The position numbers were made by a program, and so were the translations under genes. The notes below the pieces were generated by a model. That model worked only from the letters and a program-made list of their open reading frames with translations. It was not told the origin of the DNA and did no database searches. A DNA stretch of 64,000 nucleotides from Alphaproteobacteria bacterium (GTDB lineage Bacteria; Pseudomonadota; Alphaproteobacteria; Rhodobacterales; Rhodobacteraceae), in the NCBI GenBank assembly GCA_030425145.1, contig JAUHVK010000008.1, positions 1 through 64,000 on the forward strand, given 5' to 3'. Positions 40,038-49,538 of this stretch are shown here, one piece after another (position 1 is the stretch's first letter; every line of letters starts with the position of its first letter).

Positions 40038-40910
40038 ATGGTGAGAGTCAGGTCAACGATAGTGAGCAGTGTTGCTGTTCTTCTGGGCGCTGCCTTTCTC
40101 GGCAGTTTCGCTGGATCGGCACATCCGATTGGCGACAGCCTCGCGATATTCCGCGTACCCATCGCGCTGACGCTGGCACTATTGGTGATCTGGTCACCGT
40201 GGCCAGCCAAGTTGCGCTGGAGCGTGTCCGTCATCTGCCTCGCAGCCATGGGGCACATCGCGGCGCAGAAATACGTGTCGCACCCGAAAGGGCCGATCAC
40301 GATCTACCAGAAAAACCTGCGTTTCGAGAACGATCAGGTCGATTTGATCGCGGCCGATATCGATGCCGCGCAGCCGGATATCGTGGCCTTGCAGGAGCTG
40401 ACATCCCGCAATGCCGCATTGGTGCGCATGCTGCGGGGCGACTATCCCCATCAGGCCAGTTGCGCGCTGGTTGAGTGGGCCCGTGTGGCCATCCTGTCGC
40501 GCTGGCCTGTCGAAGGTGAGATTTGCATCGAGGGACAGGGTCTTGTCGGTGTTCAGGTGATGTCTCCCGACGGCCCATTTTGGGCTTTCAGCCTGCATGG
40601 GTTCTTGCCATGGCCATACGATCAAACCGAGCAATTGGAACTTATTCTGCCGATCATCGAAGACCTTGAGGAACCCGTCGTCATCGCTGGCGATTTCAAC
40701 ATGGTACCCTGGTCCTACACGCTGAGAGAGTTTGCGCACAGGACGAACACAACGCGCACCGGACCACTCTTCTCGACGTCCAGACGGTACGGTGCAAGGC
40801 TGCCGATTGACCATGTCTTTGCCCCCGGCGGCGGGCAGGCAGAGGCGCGCCCGGTGCTTGGGTCGACCCATACCGGCGTGCTGGCAAACGTGTTTGTGTT
40901 CGAACCCTGA
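40038..40910 (+). CDS. Endonuclease/exonuclease/phosphatase (EEP) family protein with membrane helices
   Basis: A 290-residue protein with two or three hydrophobic helices in its first 85 residues and an EEP fold after that. Typical motifs are ALQELTSRNA, VIAGDFNMVPWS, and IDHVFA; the metal-binding Glu, Asp/Asn and His residues are present. In such anchored proteins the EEP domain lies in the periplasm. The substrate could be a nucleotide, phospholipid or DNA. It is convergent with dddP, with one base between the two stops. Confidence 0.75.
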   Translation: MVRVRSTIVSSVAVLLGAAFLGSFAGSAHPIGDSLAIFRVPIALTLALLVIWSPWPAKLRWSVSVICLAAMGHIAAQKYVSHPKGPITIYQKNLRFENDQVDLIAADIDAAQPDIVALQELTSRNAALVRMLRGDYPHQASCALVEWARVAILSRWPVEGEICIEGQGLVGVQVMSPDGPFWAFSLHGFLPWPYDQTEQLELILPIIEDLEEPVVIAGDFNMVPWSYTLREFAHRTNTTRTGPLFSTSRRYGARLPIDHVFAPGGGQAEARPVLGSTHTGVLANVFVFEP

Positions 40911-40911
40911 C

Positions 40912-42258
40912 CTATCCGGTCAGCCCCATGAGCGCGGGATCAAACGGGTATTTCGACAGGTTCTCATAGCCGGTTTCGGTGATCAGCACCTGATCCTCCA
41001 GCTTGATCGAGAAATCGCCACCGACTTCGCCCACCAGCACTTCGACGCAGAGTGTCATGCCCGGTTCCAGCGGATAGTCGAACGAGCCCGGTACAGCCTG
41101 ATCGGGGTAGGCCACGAGGGGCCACTCGTCGCACAGGCCCACGCCATGCATCAGGCAGCCGTATTTCTGCGCTTGGTATTTGTCGTGCAGCACATGGGTC
41201 CGCGCAGTCAGTTCGGGGATCATGACGCCGGGTTTGAGCATTTCCATATTGGTCATGATGTGTTCGTAGGAATGTTTCATCGCCTCGATCATATCGGGGC
41301 GGGGCGCACGGTCGCCGATCCACCATGTGCGGCTCATGTCTGTGCAAATGCCGTAGCTGCCGATCAGGTCAGTGTCGAAGGCGACGATCTCGTTGTCCTG
41401 CACAATCCGGCCGCCGCATTCCTGAAACCACGGGTTGGTGCGCGGGCCTGAGGTCAGAAGCCGCGTTTCGATCCATTCACCGCCGCGCCGGATATTCTCG
41501 GCATGGAGCACGGCCCAGATGTCATCCTCGGACACATTGCCGCCCGGCACATGGGTCCGGGTAAAACGTTCCATCTCGGCCATGGCCACTTCGCAGGCAT
41601 GAACGGAGCAGCGCATGGCTTTGATCTCGTCCGGGCCTTTGATCGACCGTGATTTTTCGGTGACCTCTTCGCCCTCCATGATCTCGAACCCCTGAGCTTC
41701 GAGTGCGCGCAGCCCGTGCAGCATGACCTTGTCCACCGCCAACCGTTTGTTGCCGGGCGCATGTTCGGCCAGCAGCGTGCGGACATCGTTGGCAAAGACA
41801 TCCGCCGCGATGTCGACCTTGTCGCCCCGGTCGAAGTAGAACAGATCCGCCCCTGACCGGGCTTCGCGCACCAGAGGGTTGAACGAAGACAGGAAGGGCG
41901 AGTTCTTGTAATCCCAGATCACCATGTAGCCATCGGCACAGAGCAGCACCGCCCGGAACGGGTTATGCGTGTTCCACAGCTGCATATTGGTGCTGTCGGT
42001 GGCGTAGCGGATGTTCAGCGGATCGAACATCAACAGCCCGGCATAGTCGCGGTCTACGATATGCTGTGTCAGCCGTGCCCAGCGATAGCGGCGCATCTCC
42101 TGAAGGTCGGGCAGTTCCAAACCCGCTGCGGCCCATTCGGCATAGGCCAGTTGCGTCGGGCCGATCTCGACCCGGTTCTGGTCATTGGGCGTGTTATCGC
42201 CCGTGGTGGCGCCACGGGTCGGGTCGATTTTTCGCGTATCGCGGAAATGGGTGTTCAT
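40912..42258 (-). CDS. dddP: DMSP lyase DddP (M24 metallopeptidase fold)
   Basis: Cleaves dimethylsulfoniopropionate into dimethyl sulfide and acrylate in the cytoplasm. The 448-residue protein aligns without gaps in numbering with the crystallised roseobacter enzyme: the metal ligands Asp295, Asp297, Asp307, His371, Glu406 and Glu421 and the catalytic base Asp377 all fall at the same positions. The N-terminus (MNTHFRDTRKIDPTRGATTG) is typical too. Ordinary Xaa-Pro peptidases of the M24 family lack this numbering. It ends one base from the convergent EEP gene. Confidence 0.93.
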   Translation of the reverse strand: MNTHFRDTRKIDPTRGATTGDNTPNDQNRVEIGPTQLAYAEWAAAGLELPDLQEMRRYRWARLTQHIVDRDYAGLLMFDPLNIRYATDSTNMQLWNTHNPFRAVLLCADGYMVIWDYKNSPFLSSFNPLVREARSGADLFYFDRGDKVDIAADVFANDVRTLLAEHAPGNKRLAVDKVMLHGLRALEAQGFEIMEGEEVTEKSRSIKGPDEIKAMRCSVHACEVAMAEMERFTRTHVPGGNVSEDDIWAVLHAENIRRGGEWIETRLLTSGPRTNPWFQECGGRIVQDNEIVAFDTDLIGSYGICTDMSRTWWIGDRAPRPDMIEAMKHSYEHIMTNMEMLKPGVMIPELTARTHVLHDKYQAQKYGCLMHGVGLCDEWPLVAYPDQAVPGSFDYPLEPGMTLCVEVLVGEVGGDFSIKLEDQVLITETGYENLSKYPFDPALMGLTG

Positions 42259-42421
42259 GGCAGCGCCTCCTGCACGTGATGCTGAAGACGAGCCGATCCA
42301 CAAACGCGCCGATTTGCGACCTCATCAGGCAGGGGGCGTGACGCTTTTGGCTTTGCTGCATCTGCACATATCGTGTCCGCGATGCCTTCCCCCTGATGGG
42401 GCAGTGGGTTACTGCTGCGCC

Positions 42422-43168
42422 ATGATCCTGCAAAAACACCTTCCATACGACGTGATGACCCCGCGCGCGCTGCCGGGGATCACACCGTTGGGCGACGATC
42501 CATGGTTCCTGGCGGACGACGCCTATGCCGCGCAGATGACGGAACGGCTGCGCCTGATGAGCACCCGGCGCGACGAGGTGATCGCGACTGACAACCCGAG
42601 CGCAGACAGCGTTGCAAAGATGATGGCAGCGGTTCTGGACCACCTGCCGCCGGGCTTTGCGCGGTCAGGTGATCAGGTCACCTGTCCCGATGGTCGGACG
42701 GTAACGATCAACCAGGCGGACCCGTTTGGCAGCCTTGGTCAGATCCTGCAAAACGACATTTGCCTGATGGAAAAACGCGGCGACGAGCATGTGCTGACCG
42801 GCGCGGTTCTGTGCTTTCCGGCCAGTTGGCGACTGAAAGAAAAGATCGGTCAACCGCTGACCCACATCCACATCCCGGTCAAAAGCTATACCGACGATCT
42901 CGCGCGGCGGGTGCAGCGCCTGTTCGACGGGGTGCGTTCGGGCAACCCGATCTGGCGGTTCAATGCGCTCTGGTACGAAGACCCAAGCCTCTTTCAACCG
43001 CGCTCGGTAAAAGAGCCGCGTCCGGTGACCGAAGTCGGCAAGACGCCTTATCTGCGCAGCGAGCGACAGGTGATCTGGCGGCTGCCCGACAGCGATGCTG
43101 CGCTGTTCACGATCCACACCTTCATGTTGGCACGCGAAGATGTGCCAGTCGTGGCCGAGGGCGTTTAG
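42422..43168 (+). CDS. DUF3445 protein (heme-dependent oxidative demethylase alpha-like)
   Basis: A 248-residue protein of the DUF3445 family, which is related to heme-dependent oxidative N-demethylases. Conserved segments are HLPYDVM, NQADPFGSLGQILQNDICLM, PASWRLKEKIGQPLTHIHIPVKSY, and ALFTIHTFM. The ATG at 42422 begins MILQKHLPYDVMTP. It is divergent from dddP with 163 bases between start codons. A heme and oxygen role is inferred from the family; the substrate is unknown. Its tail overlaps the convergent transglycosylase gene by four bases. Confidence 0.75.
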   Translation: MILQKHLPYDVMTPRALPGITPLGDDPWFLADDAYAAQMTERLRLMSTRRDEVIATDNPSADSVAKMMAAVLDHLPPGFARSGDQVTCPDGRTVTINQADPFGSLGQILQNDICLMEKRGDEHVLTGAVLCFPASWRLKEKIGQPLTHIHIPVKSYTDDLARRVQRLFDGVRSGNPIWRFNALWYEDPSLFQPRSVKEPRPVTEVGKTPYLRSERQVIWRLPDSDAALFTIHTFMLAREDVPVVAEGV

Positions 43169-43980
43169 CCGCCGGCGCGTTGGGCGGAATAGACGATGGC
43201 CCGCAGGTAATTGCCGCTGTCGTTCCAGACCGACAGCACGTTGTAGTTATGCGTGCCTTCGCCAAATGGCTCGCCGCGACGCCAGCCGTTGCGGGCCAGC
43301 ATGTTGGCGGCGGTGGCGAGTGCATCAACGGCGTTATACGGATCGGCCACCCCGTCGCCATTGCCATCGACGCGGTATTTCAACCAGTTCCCGGCCAGAA
43401 ACTGCATATGCCCCAGTTCGCCCGACGGACCGCCTTTGGTGCTGGGGGACAGGACGCCGCTGTCAACCATGCTCAGCGCGGCAATCGAGTGCGGTTCAAA
43501 GCGCGGATGGCGGCGGCAATAGGACGACAGCGTCACTGCGCCATCAACCACCGAGGTTCCGCCGAGATAGCCACCCCAGCTTGTCTCAAGTCCCCAGATG
43601 GTCGCCAGAATGCCCGCAGGTACGCCAAAGTTGCGTTCGATCGACGAAAACGTATTCGGATTGCGGGAGATCTTGTTCCGGGTCTGGCTGATGAAGCTGT
43701 CCGCCGTGCTGCCCGACCGCTTGGCCAGAAACTTGGCCGGATCGCCTTGCAGCGTGCCGGTCTGATTGCCAGGATTGGATTCAAAGCGCCATGTAATGTC
43801 GGACAGGCGCGCGTTCTGCAAGGCGGTCAACCCGCGTTGGCCCACTCCCGCGGCAGCAGCCTGACTGGCCAGGGTTTGCTTGTATTGAGGGAACGCGCCT
43901 TTGCTGGTGATGCACTCAGCCGAAAAAGCAGGGAATGCTGCGCCAAGGGACAGGCAGACAGCAGCAATGAAACGACGCAT
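43165..43980 (-). CDS. Lytic murein transglycosylase (MltB-like)
   Basis: Cleaves peptidoglycan glycan strands in the periplasm. The 271-residue protein has a signal peptide (MRRFIAAVCLSLGAAFPAFSA), then the SLT_2 domain with the catalytic glutamate in IWGLETSWGGYLG and later GPSGELGHMQFLAGNW. The usual C-terminal peptidoglycan-binding domain is missing, so it is a short form. The end overlaps the DUF3445 gene on the other strand. Confidence 0.85.
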   Translation of the reverse strand: MRRFIAAVCLSLGAAFPAFSAECITSKGAFPQYKQTLASQAAAAGVGQRGLTALQNARLSDITWRFESNPGNQTGTLQGDPAKFLAKRSGSTADSFISQTRNKISRNPNTFSSIERNFGVPAGILATIWGLETSWGGYLGGTSVVDGAVTLSSYCRRHPRFEPHSIAALSMVDSGVLSPSTKGGPSGELGHMQFLAGNWLKYRVDGNGDGVADPYNAVDALATAANMLARNGWRRGEPFGEGTHNYNVLSVWNDSGNYLRAIVYSAQRAGG

Positions 43981-44089
43981 CCGAAACCACTCCAACAAAA
44001 AATCGTTGGGAGACGTTATCAAATGTACCGATACGGGCAAGCAGGAAGGCGCGGGCAGGGTGGGCCGTCCACGCCGATGACCATCTAGG

Positions 44090-44851
44090 TCAGAGTATAG
44101 CTTCGAGGCCCGGAGCCATGCCTGTATGGGCCAAAACAGAGTAGAGGCCCGCAACACCCAGCGCCATTGCGCCAGAGCGGACGTCTTCGCCACGCACGAG
44201 GTTGTGAACGATCAACGGAACGGCAAGAGGTGCCGCGAACAGTGCCGTGGTAAAGGAAATCGCCCAGGCGGACAGACGCATCGGCGCGCTTTTGGCACGA
44301 CGGTCTTCAAGCTCCAGCCGCTCGATCTCTTCCAGAGTCACACCGTTCATCTGGGAACGCAAGGCGGCGATCATCCAGTTGTCCATTTTGGCTTCCGCAC
44401 GGCGTCGAGAGCTGCGCGCACGGTGGGATGCGGTCACCTTTCGTGGAACGATGCGGGTTTGGGCAGGGGCCTTTTCAAGCGTGGCATCACCGACCGCTAT
44501 GAAGTCTGCTGCCGGGATGGGCTGCTCATCGCCATTTAGGAAGACGGTATGCGCCTCGAATTCACGGCAAAGCTCTGCGACGATGTTCGCAAGACGCGCG
44601 GCGCAGGTTTGTACCGCCGTTCCCCGGCTGGCCAGCACGACGACGCTGGTTTTTTCGACCTCGTCGATCGCCAAAGTGAGTGTGTCTGCCCCGTCGATCA
44701 CCCAGTCGATATAGTCGCGTGTGACCGGCTGGCGTTGAAACGTAACCCCTTGTGCGGTGAGCGCCGCGTGAATGGCGGGCACGGCGGATTGGCAAATTGC
44801 GTCGCGCGATTTGTCAGTGACCAAGCTGATGACCGTTACGTCGGATGTCAT
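44090..44851 (-). CDS. Unknown 253-residue membrane-associated protein
   Basis: I do not recognise a family. Residues 1 to about 125 look like a soluble alpha/beta domain (TVISLVTDKSRDAICQSAV). A basic, Arg-rich link (KVTASHRARSSRRRAEAKMD) follows. The last 70 residues hold two hydrophobic stretches near 195-225 and 230-250. The codon use is typical of its neighbours. It is in a small group with two other unknown proteins. Confidence 0.6.
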   Translation of the reverse strand: MTSDVTVISLVTDKSRDAICQSAVPAIHAALTAQGVTFQRQPVTRDYIDWVIDGADTLTLAIDEVEKTSVVVLASRGTAVQTCAARLANIVAELCREFEAHTVFLNGDEQPIPAADFIAVGDATLEKAPAQTRIVPRKVTASHRARSSRRRAEAKMDNWMIAALRSQMNGVTLEEIERLELEDRRAKSAPMRLSAWAISFTTALFAAPLAVPLIVHNLVRGEDVRSGAMALGVAGLYSVLAHTGMAPGLEAIL

Positions 44852-44884
44852 CCCTTCACCTCTTAGGTTGAGAGCAGCGTGCTT

Positions 44885-45028
44885 ATGAAGTTACTAAAGG
44901 ATGCAATTGTGTCCGAAATGAGCATCGAGTTTGGCACAAATTTGAATTTTTCGACTGCTGCAGGTGGCCTGGCTCCCCAGTTGTCGCAGGATGCGCAATC
45001 CGTTGATCCAAATCGGTTGGCGTTTTAA
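44885..45028 (+). CDS. Possible 47-residue small protein
   Basis: An open frame from ATG 44885 to TAA 45028 gives a serine/asparagine-containing peptide (starting MKLLKDAIVSEMSIEFGT). It fills the gap between two minus-strand genes; its stop overlaps the stop of the 95-residue protein. No strong ribosome site was seen and there is no hit by memory, so it may be chance. Confidence 0.25.
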   Translation: MKLLKDAIVSEMSIEFGTNLNFSTAAGGLAPQLSQDAQSVDPNRLAF

Positions 45029-45312
45029 CGGCTTGCGACGACGTCGTTGAAGAACGCACTCAAGGCGATCGTGCCGGATTCCGATGAGCCAAGATACACC
45101 GTCGCCATAGCTGCGCCGACCGGCATCACCACGAGCATCAGAAGACCAAAGGCGATGTGTTTCGCAATCGACGGCTTTGCTTGCCGTGCCTCAGTTTGCA
45201 GGTCGTCCGCACCCGCTGGTGCAGCATGAACCGGCTGATCCATCATCACCGCGCCCTCTGCTCCTGCCTTGGCATTGAGCCGTGCAATACGGTCCTGAAA
45301 ATTGTTACTCAT
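45025..45312 (-). CDS. Unknown 95-residue protein with one membrane helix
   Basis: The first half is charged and flexible (MSNNFQDRIARLNAKAGA, then an Ala/Glu-rich segment); a single hydrophobic helix lies at about residues 53-74 (IAFGLLMLVVMPVGAAMATVY), and a short tail follows. It looks like a single-pass inner-membrane protein. I do not recognise a family. The gene is on its own between a hypothetical gene and glnA. Confidence 0.6.
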   Translation of the reverse strand: MSNNFQDRIARLNAKAGAEGAVMMDQPVHAAPAGADDLQTEARQAKPSIAKHIAFGLLMLVVMPVGAAMATVYLGSSESGTIALSAFFNDVVASR

Positions 45313-45425
45313 CCTGCGCCTCCATCGTGCCGCGACCTGTTTCAGAGGCAAGGTCCCATTCGCATAAGACCTCGAAAAGACAAAAACGGGGCGACTTCTT
45401 GGCGGGTGCGCGCATCTTGTGGATA

Positions 45426-45454
45426 AGAAAAAGGCGCCCCGAAGGACGCCTTTT
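45426..45454 (-). terminator. Rho-independent terminator of glnA
   Basis: On the minus strand GGCGTCC/GGGCGCC with a TTCG tetraloop is followed by TTTTTC. It lies 26 bases past the glnA stop. Confidence 0.85.
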
Positions 45455-45479
45455 CCGAAATCGAGTCTGATCGAAGAGA

Positions 45480-46886
45480 TCAGCTGCTGTAGTACAGCGC
45501 GAATTCCACCGGGTGCGGTGTCATTTCGTAGGCTTCGATCTCTTCCATCTTCAGGTCGATGTAGCCGTCGATCTGGTCCTTCGTGAACACGTCGCCGGCC
45601 AACAGGAAGTCGTGATCCGCCTGAAGTTCGGTGACCGCTTCGCGGAGGCTGCCGCAGACAGTCGGGATACCTGCCAGCTCTTCTGCCGGAAGATCATAGA
45701 GGTTCTTGTCCATGGCTTCGCCCGGATCGATCTTGTTGGTGATACCGTCAAGACCAGCCATCAGCAGTGCCGCAAAGCACAGGTACGGGTTTGCGGTGGG
45801 ATCGGGGAAACGGGCCTCGACGCGCTTTGCCTTCGGGCTTTCGGTCCACGGAATACGGACGCAGCCAGAGCGGTTGCGTGCGGAGTACGCGCGCAGAACG
45901 GGGGCTTCGTAGCCCGGAACCAGACGCTTGTAGCTGTTGGTCGACGGGTTGGTGAAGGCGTTGAGCGCCTTGGCGTGCTTGAGGATACCGCCGATGAAGT
46001 ACAGCGCTTCCTGGCTCAGATCGGCATATTTGTCGCCTGCAAAGAGCGGCTTGCCGTCTTTCCAGATGGACATGTTGACGTGCATGCCCGAGCCGTTGTC
46101 GCCCTTGAGCGGCTTCGGCATGAAGGTGGCCGAGCGGCCATAGGACTGCGCGACGTTGTGGATGATGTACTTGTACTTCTGAAGCTCGTCGGCCTGCTTG
46201 ACCAGCGAATCAAAGATCATGCCCAGCTCGTGCTGGCTTGTCGCCACTTCGTGGTGGTGCTTGTCGACCTTCATACCGATGCGCTTCATGGTCGAGAGCA
46301 TTTCGGAACGGATATCCTGGCCGTCATCGGACGGGTTCACCGGGAAATAGCCACCTTTATAGGTCGGACGGTGGCCGAGGTTGCCCATTTCGAAATCGGC
46401 GTCGGTGTTCCAGGCGGCGTGGTCCGCATCAACCTCGTAGGACACCTTGTTCGGTGCAACCGAGTAGCGCACGTCGTCGAAGAGGAAGAATTCCGCTTCC
46501 GGGCCAAAGTAAGCCACGTCACCGATGCCCGAGGACTTAAGATAGGCTTCGGCCTTTGCTGCCGTGCCGCGCGGGTCGCGGTTGTAGGCTTCGCCTGTGT
46601 CGGGTTCGACAACCGAGCAATGCACGCAGACAGTCTTTTCCGCGTAGAACGGGTCGATATAGGCACTATCGGTGTCCGGCATCAGTTTCATGTCGGAGGC
46701 TTCGATGGATTTCCAGCCTGCGATGGAAGAGCCGTCAAACATGAAGCCTTCTTCGAGGAAATCTTCATCCACTTGGTCGGACATCACAGTCACGTGCTGC
46801 AGTTTGCCGCGCGGGTCGGTGAACCGGATGTCGACATAGGCGACATCTTCGTCCTTGATCATCTTGAGAAGCGCTTCAGTGCTCAT
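45480..46886 (-). CDS. glnA: Glutamine synthetase, type I
   Basis: Assimilates ammonia into glutamine. The 468-residue protein has [18 protein letters not shown], the metal-binding EAEFFLFDD, and [16 protein letters not shown], and ends with an adenylylation site (NLYDLPAEE; Tyr near residue 397), so activity is switched by GlnE through PII. glnB lies 56 bases upstream on the same strand, and the two are probably co-transcribed. Confidence 0.97.
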   Translation of the reverse strand: MSTEALLKMIKDEDVAYVDIRFTDPRGKLQHVTVMSDQVDEDFLEEGFMFDGSSIAGWKSIEASDMKLMPDTDSAYIDPFYAEKTVCVHCSVVEPDTGEAYNRDPRGTAAKAEAYLKSSGIGDVAYFGPEAEFFLFDDVRYSVAPNKVSYEVDADHAAWNTDADFEMGNLGHRPTYKGGYFPVNPSDDGQDIRSEMLSTMKRIGMKVDKHHHEVATSQHELGMIFDSLVKQADELQKYKYIIHNVAQSYGRSATFMPKPLKGDNGSGMHVNMSIWKDGKPLFAGDKYADLSQEALYFIGGILKHAKALNAFTNPSTNSYKRLVPGYEAPVLRAYSARNRSGCVRIPWTESPKAKRVEARFPDPTANPYLCFAALLMAGLDGITNKIDPGEAMDKNLYDLPAEELAGIPTVCGSLREAVTELQADHDFLLAGDVFTKDQIDGYIDLKMEEIEAYEMTPHPVEFALYYSS

Positions 46887-46942
46887 TCTCTCTTCCCTTT
46901 CACTGAGTTTGGGTCGTTGTTCGAAATTCGGGGAGCGTCGGA

Positions 46943-47344
<402 letters not shown>

Positions 47345-47399
47345 CTAGGGTCTGCTTGACGTATTCCGCGCCCGCGTTTGGATTGCTGCGATCAAAAAA

Positions 47400-47425
47400 T
47401 GTGCGGATTGCACAAAAAACGTGCA
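47400..47425. promoter_or_regulatory. Putative NtrC-binding sites upstream of glnB
   Basis: TGTGC-N5-GCACA (47400-47414) and TGCAC-N7-GTGCA (47409-47425) share their middle half-site. The second matches the NtrC half-site pattern. They sit about 120-145 bases upstream of the glnB start codon, like the distant tandem sites with which Rhodobacter NtrC activates sigma-70 promoters. No sigma-54 promoter was found downstream. They also lie just before nnr, which starts at 47452. Confidence 0.5.
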
Positions 47426-47451
47426 GAATTGAATCGACCGAGGAAAAACCA

Positions 47452-49095
47452 GTGGCCGAATTGCTTACCTCCGCGCAGATGCGGACCCTTGAACAGGCGG
47501 AAATCGAGTCGGGTGCCGTCACAGGTCTGAAATTGATGGAACGGGCCGGGCGCGGGGCGGTTGGTGCGGCTCTGTCTAAATGGCCGGAACTGGCAGAAGG
47601 CCAACATCGTGCGCTGATCCTCTGCGGGCCGGGCAATAATGGCGGTGATGGGTTTGTCATCGCGCGGCGATTGGCCGACCGGGGCTGGGCTGTTGATGTC
47701 GTCCTCTATGGCGATCCGGAAAAACTCCCACCCGACGCAAAGACCAATCACGACCTCTGGCGCAAGATGGGCAAGGTGATGAGCTTTAGTCTCGACGCGA
47801 TCCGAAGCTGCGACAAGCCAGACCTCTTCGTTGATGCGGTGTTTGGCACGGGGCTGACACGCGCATTGCCCGAGGACCTGGCCGAAGCGCTGGAGCCAAA
47901 AATGATGACCGCCTGGCCGCGCGGTTTGGCGACGATGCGGAGGCTGGCCATCGACTGCCCGTCGGGACTGAACCTCGACACCGGGATGATCCCGGCTCAG
48001 AGCGATGACAGCCTGCCGAAAGTGTCCTCGTCGCATCTGACAGTGTCGTTCCATAGCCTGAAGGTTGGGCACAAGTTGGGTCTGGGCCCAACCCTTTGCG
48101 GAGAGGTGCGCGTCGTCGATATAGGTCTCTCGGGTCCCGAAGTTACGGAACGCGCGATGGTCGGAATGGCACCCGACGCAGAGCGCGCACGCCTTGCCGC
48201 CCCGGACTTCCTGCACAGTGCCCTGCCATTGCGCATCTGGCCGGGCCGAATGATCGCAAAGATGCAAGGGCAAGGGCACAAATACGATTACGGCCATGTC
48301 ATGGTCTGCGCTGGCGGACCGGGCAAGGGTGGGGCGGGGCGCATGGCAGCCCGATCCGCCCTGCGTGCCGGGTCGGGGCTGGTGACGCTGCTCTGTCCGC
48401 CAGACGCACTGACCGAGAACGCCTGCCACCTAAACGCGGTGATGCTGCGCGCCTGTGCTGATGCCGAAACTTTTGCGAAGATCGTCGATGACAGGGTGTC
48501 GGCCCTCTGTCTTGGGCCGGGGCTTGGCGTCGGGGGCGTAACACGCACACTGGTTGAGGCTGCGCTGCGCCACCGCAGAGGAGAGCGCGGTTGGCGTGAC
48601 CCGGCCGTCGTGCTGGATGCAGACGCGTTGACTTCATTTGCTTCGGACCCGGACGCGCTGTTTGCAATGACCCATCCACGCACCGTTCTGACCCCGCATG
48701 AAGGCGAGTTCGCGCGGCTTTTCCCGGATCTTGCGCAATCGGAGCGTGGCGCACGGTCGAAAATCGACGTGGTGCGGATCGCGGCGGATCGCGCGGGATG
48801 TGTGGTTCTGCTCAAGGGCGAAGACACGGTGATTGCCCAGCCGGGTGGTGGGGCCAGCGTCCACAGCGCCACCGGTGAACGGGAAGTGCCGTGGCTGGCG
48901 ACGGCCGGGGCGGGAGATGTCTTGGCAGGGTTAATCGCGGGCCTTGCCGCACCTGAAACCGCACCGGATCTCTTTTGCGTGACCGAAGCCGCGGTTTGGC
49001 TCCACTGCGAAGCGGCGCGCCTTTTTGGTCCGGGCCTGATCGCGGAAGACCTGCCTGAAATGCTTCCCAAGACCTTCTCAGCCTTGGGCACATAA
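47452..49095 (+). CDS. nnr: Bifunctional NAD(P)H-hydrate epimerase/ADP-dependent dehydratase
   Basis: Repairs hydrated NAD(P)H. The 547-residue protein combines an N-terminal YjeF_N epimerase domain (CGPGNNGGDGFVIARRLA, VDAVFGTGL) and a C-terminal carbohydrate-kinase-like dehydratase domain (VCAGGPGKGGAGRMAARSALRAG, LTPHEGEFARLFP, ATAGAGDVLAGLIAGL). GTG at 47452 with AGGAAA upstream is the start. It is divergent from glnB. Confidence 0.93.
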   Translation: MAELLTSAQMRTLEQAEIESGAVTGLKLMERAGRGAVGAALSKWPELAEGQHRALILCGPGNNGGDGFVIARRLADRGWAVDVVLYGDPEKLPPDAKTNHDLWRKMGKVMSFSLDAIRSCDKPDLFVDAVFGTGLTRALPEDLAEALEPKMMTAWPRGLATMRRLAIDCPSGLNLDTGMIPAQSDDSLPKVSSSHLTVSFHSLKVGHKLGLGPTLCGEVRVVDIGLSGPEVTERAMVGMAPDAERARLAAPDFLHSALPLRIWPGRMIAKMQGQGHKYDYGHVMVCAGGPGKGGAGRMAARSALRAGSGLVTLLCPPDALTENACHLNAVMLRACADAETFAKIVDDRVSALCLGPGLGVGGVTRTLVEAALRHRRGERGWRDPAVVLDADALTSFASDPDALFAMTHPRTVLTPHEGEFARLFPDLAQSERGARSKIDVVRIAADRAGCVVLLKGEDTVIAQPGGGASVHSATGEREVPWLATAGAGDVLAGLIAGLAAPETAPDLFCVTEAAVWLHCEAARLFGPGLIAEDLPEMLPKTFSALGT

Positions 49096-49147
49096 GAAAC
49101 TTCGTAGGAAGTTTCTCGAGGCAACCGAATTTTAACACGAAAATTCT
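49095..49147. repeat. Two hairpins between nnr and tRNA-Leu
   Basis: AGAAACTTC/GAAGTTTCT with a GTAG loop (49095-49116) is followed by GAATTTT/AAAATTC (49127-49147). Together they resemble the paired palindromes elsewhere in the window, but the arms are AT-rich and imperfect in the centre. They would end the nnr transcript. Confidence 0.5.
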
Positions 49148-49189
49148 GCTCGCATCGGCCCGACAGCTTTGCTAGTGACCAGCGCAGTG

Positions 49190-49273
49190 CGGGTGTGGCG
49201 GAATTGGTAGACGCACCAGATTTAGGTTCTGGCGCCTTTGGCGTGGGGGTTCGAGTCCCTTCACCCGCACCAA
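49190..49273 (+). tRNA. tRNA-Leu (anticodon TAG)
   Basis: An 84-base tRNA with acceptor stem GCGGGTG/CACCCGC, a D-loop GAATTGGTAGACG, anticodon stem CCAGA/TCTGG around the loop TTTAGGT (anticodon TAG, reads CUA/CUG), a long variable arm CGCCTTTGGCGT (typical of Leu), T-loop TTCGAGT, and an encoded CCA end. Confidence 0.95.
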
Positions 49274-49276
49274 ATA

Positions 49277-49300
49277 TCATTGAAATATAATGATTTTTTC
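49277..49300 (+). terminator. Terminator of tRNA-Leu
   Basis: ATCATT/AATGAT with a 7-base loop followed by TTTTT, a few bases after the tRNA end. The stem is short and AT-rich. Confidence 0.5.
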
Positions 49301-49538
49301 CGACGCGTGGATTAAGTCCCCCATCTGCCTCCCCAAAGAAACTATTTCTTTTCGAGCATCGGTCGCTTTCGATCGTCAGGGACCTGCGACCAGTCATGCA
49401 TTAACAATCAAACCGGACCAATCAGATCAGGCTGCTCAAGCTTTTGTGTCGCGACGAACACCATGCTCGCCATGACGATGGGTAAGGCACAGTCCAAACC
49501 CACCGTTTTTGTCGCAAGAAACCTTGATCGCACCAAAA
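49301..49538. other. Non-coding stretch without recognised features
   Basis: No conserved frame, hairpin or clear promoter was recognised between the tRNA terminator and the M14-family gene. The base composition is more AT-rich than the neighbours. Confidence 0.4.
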
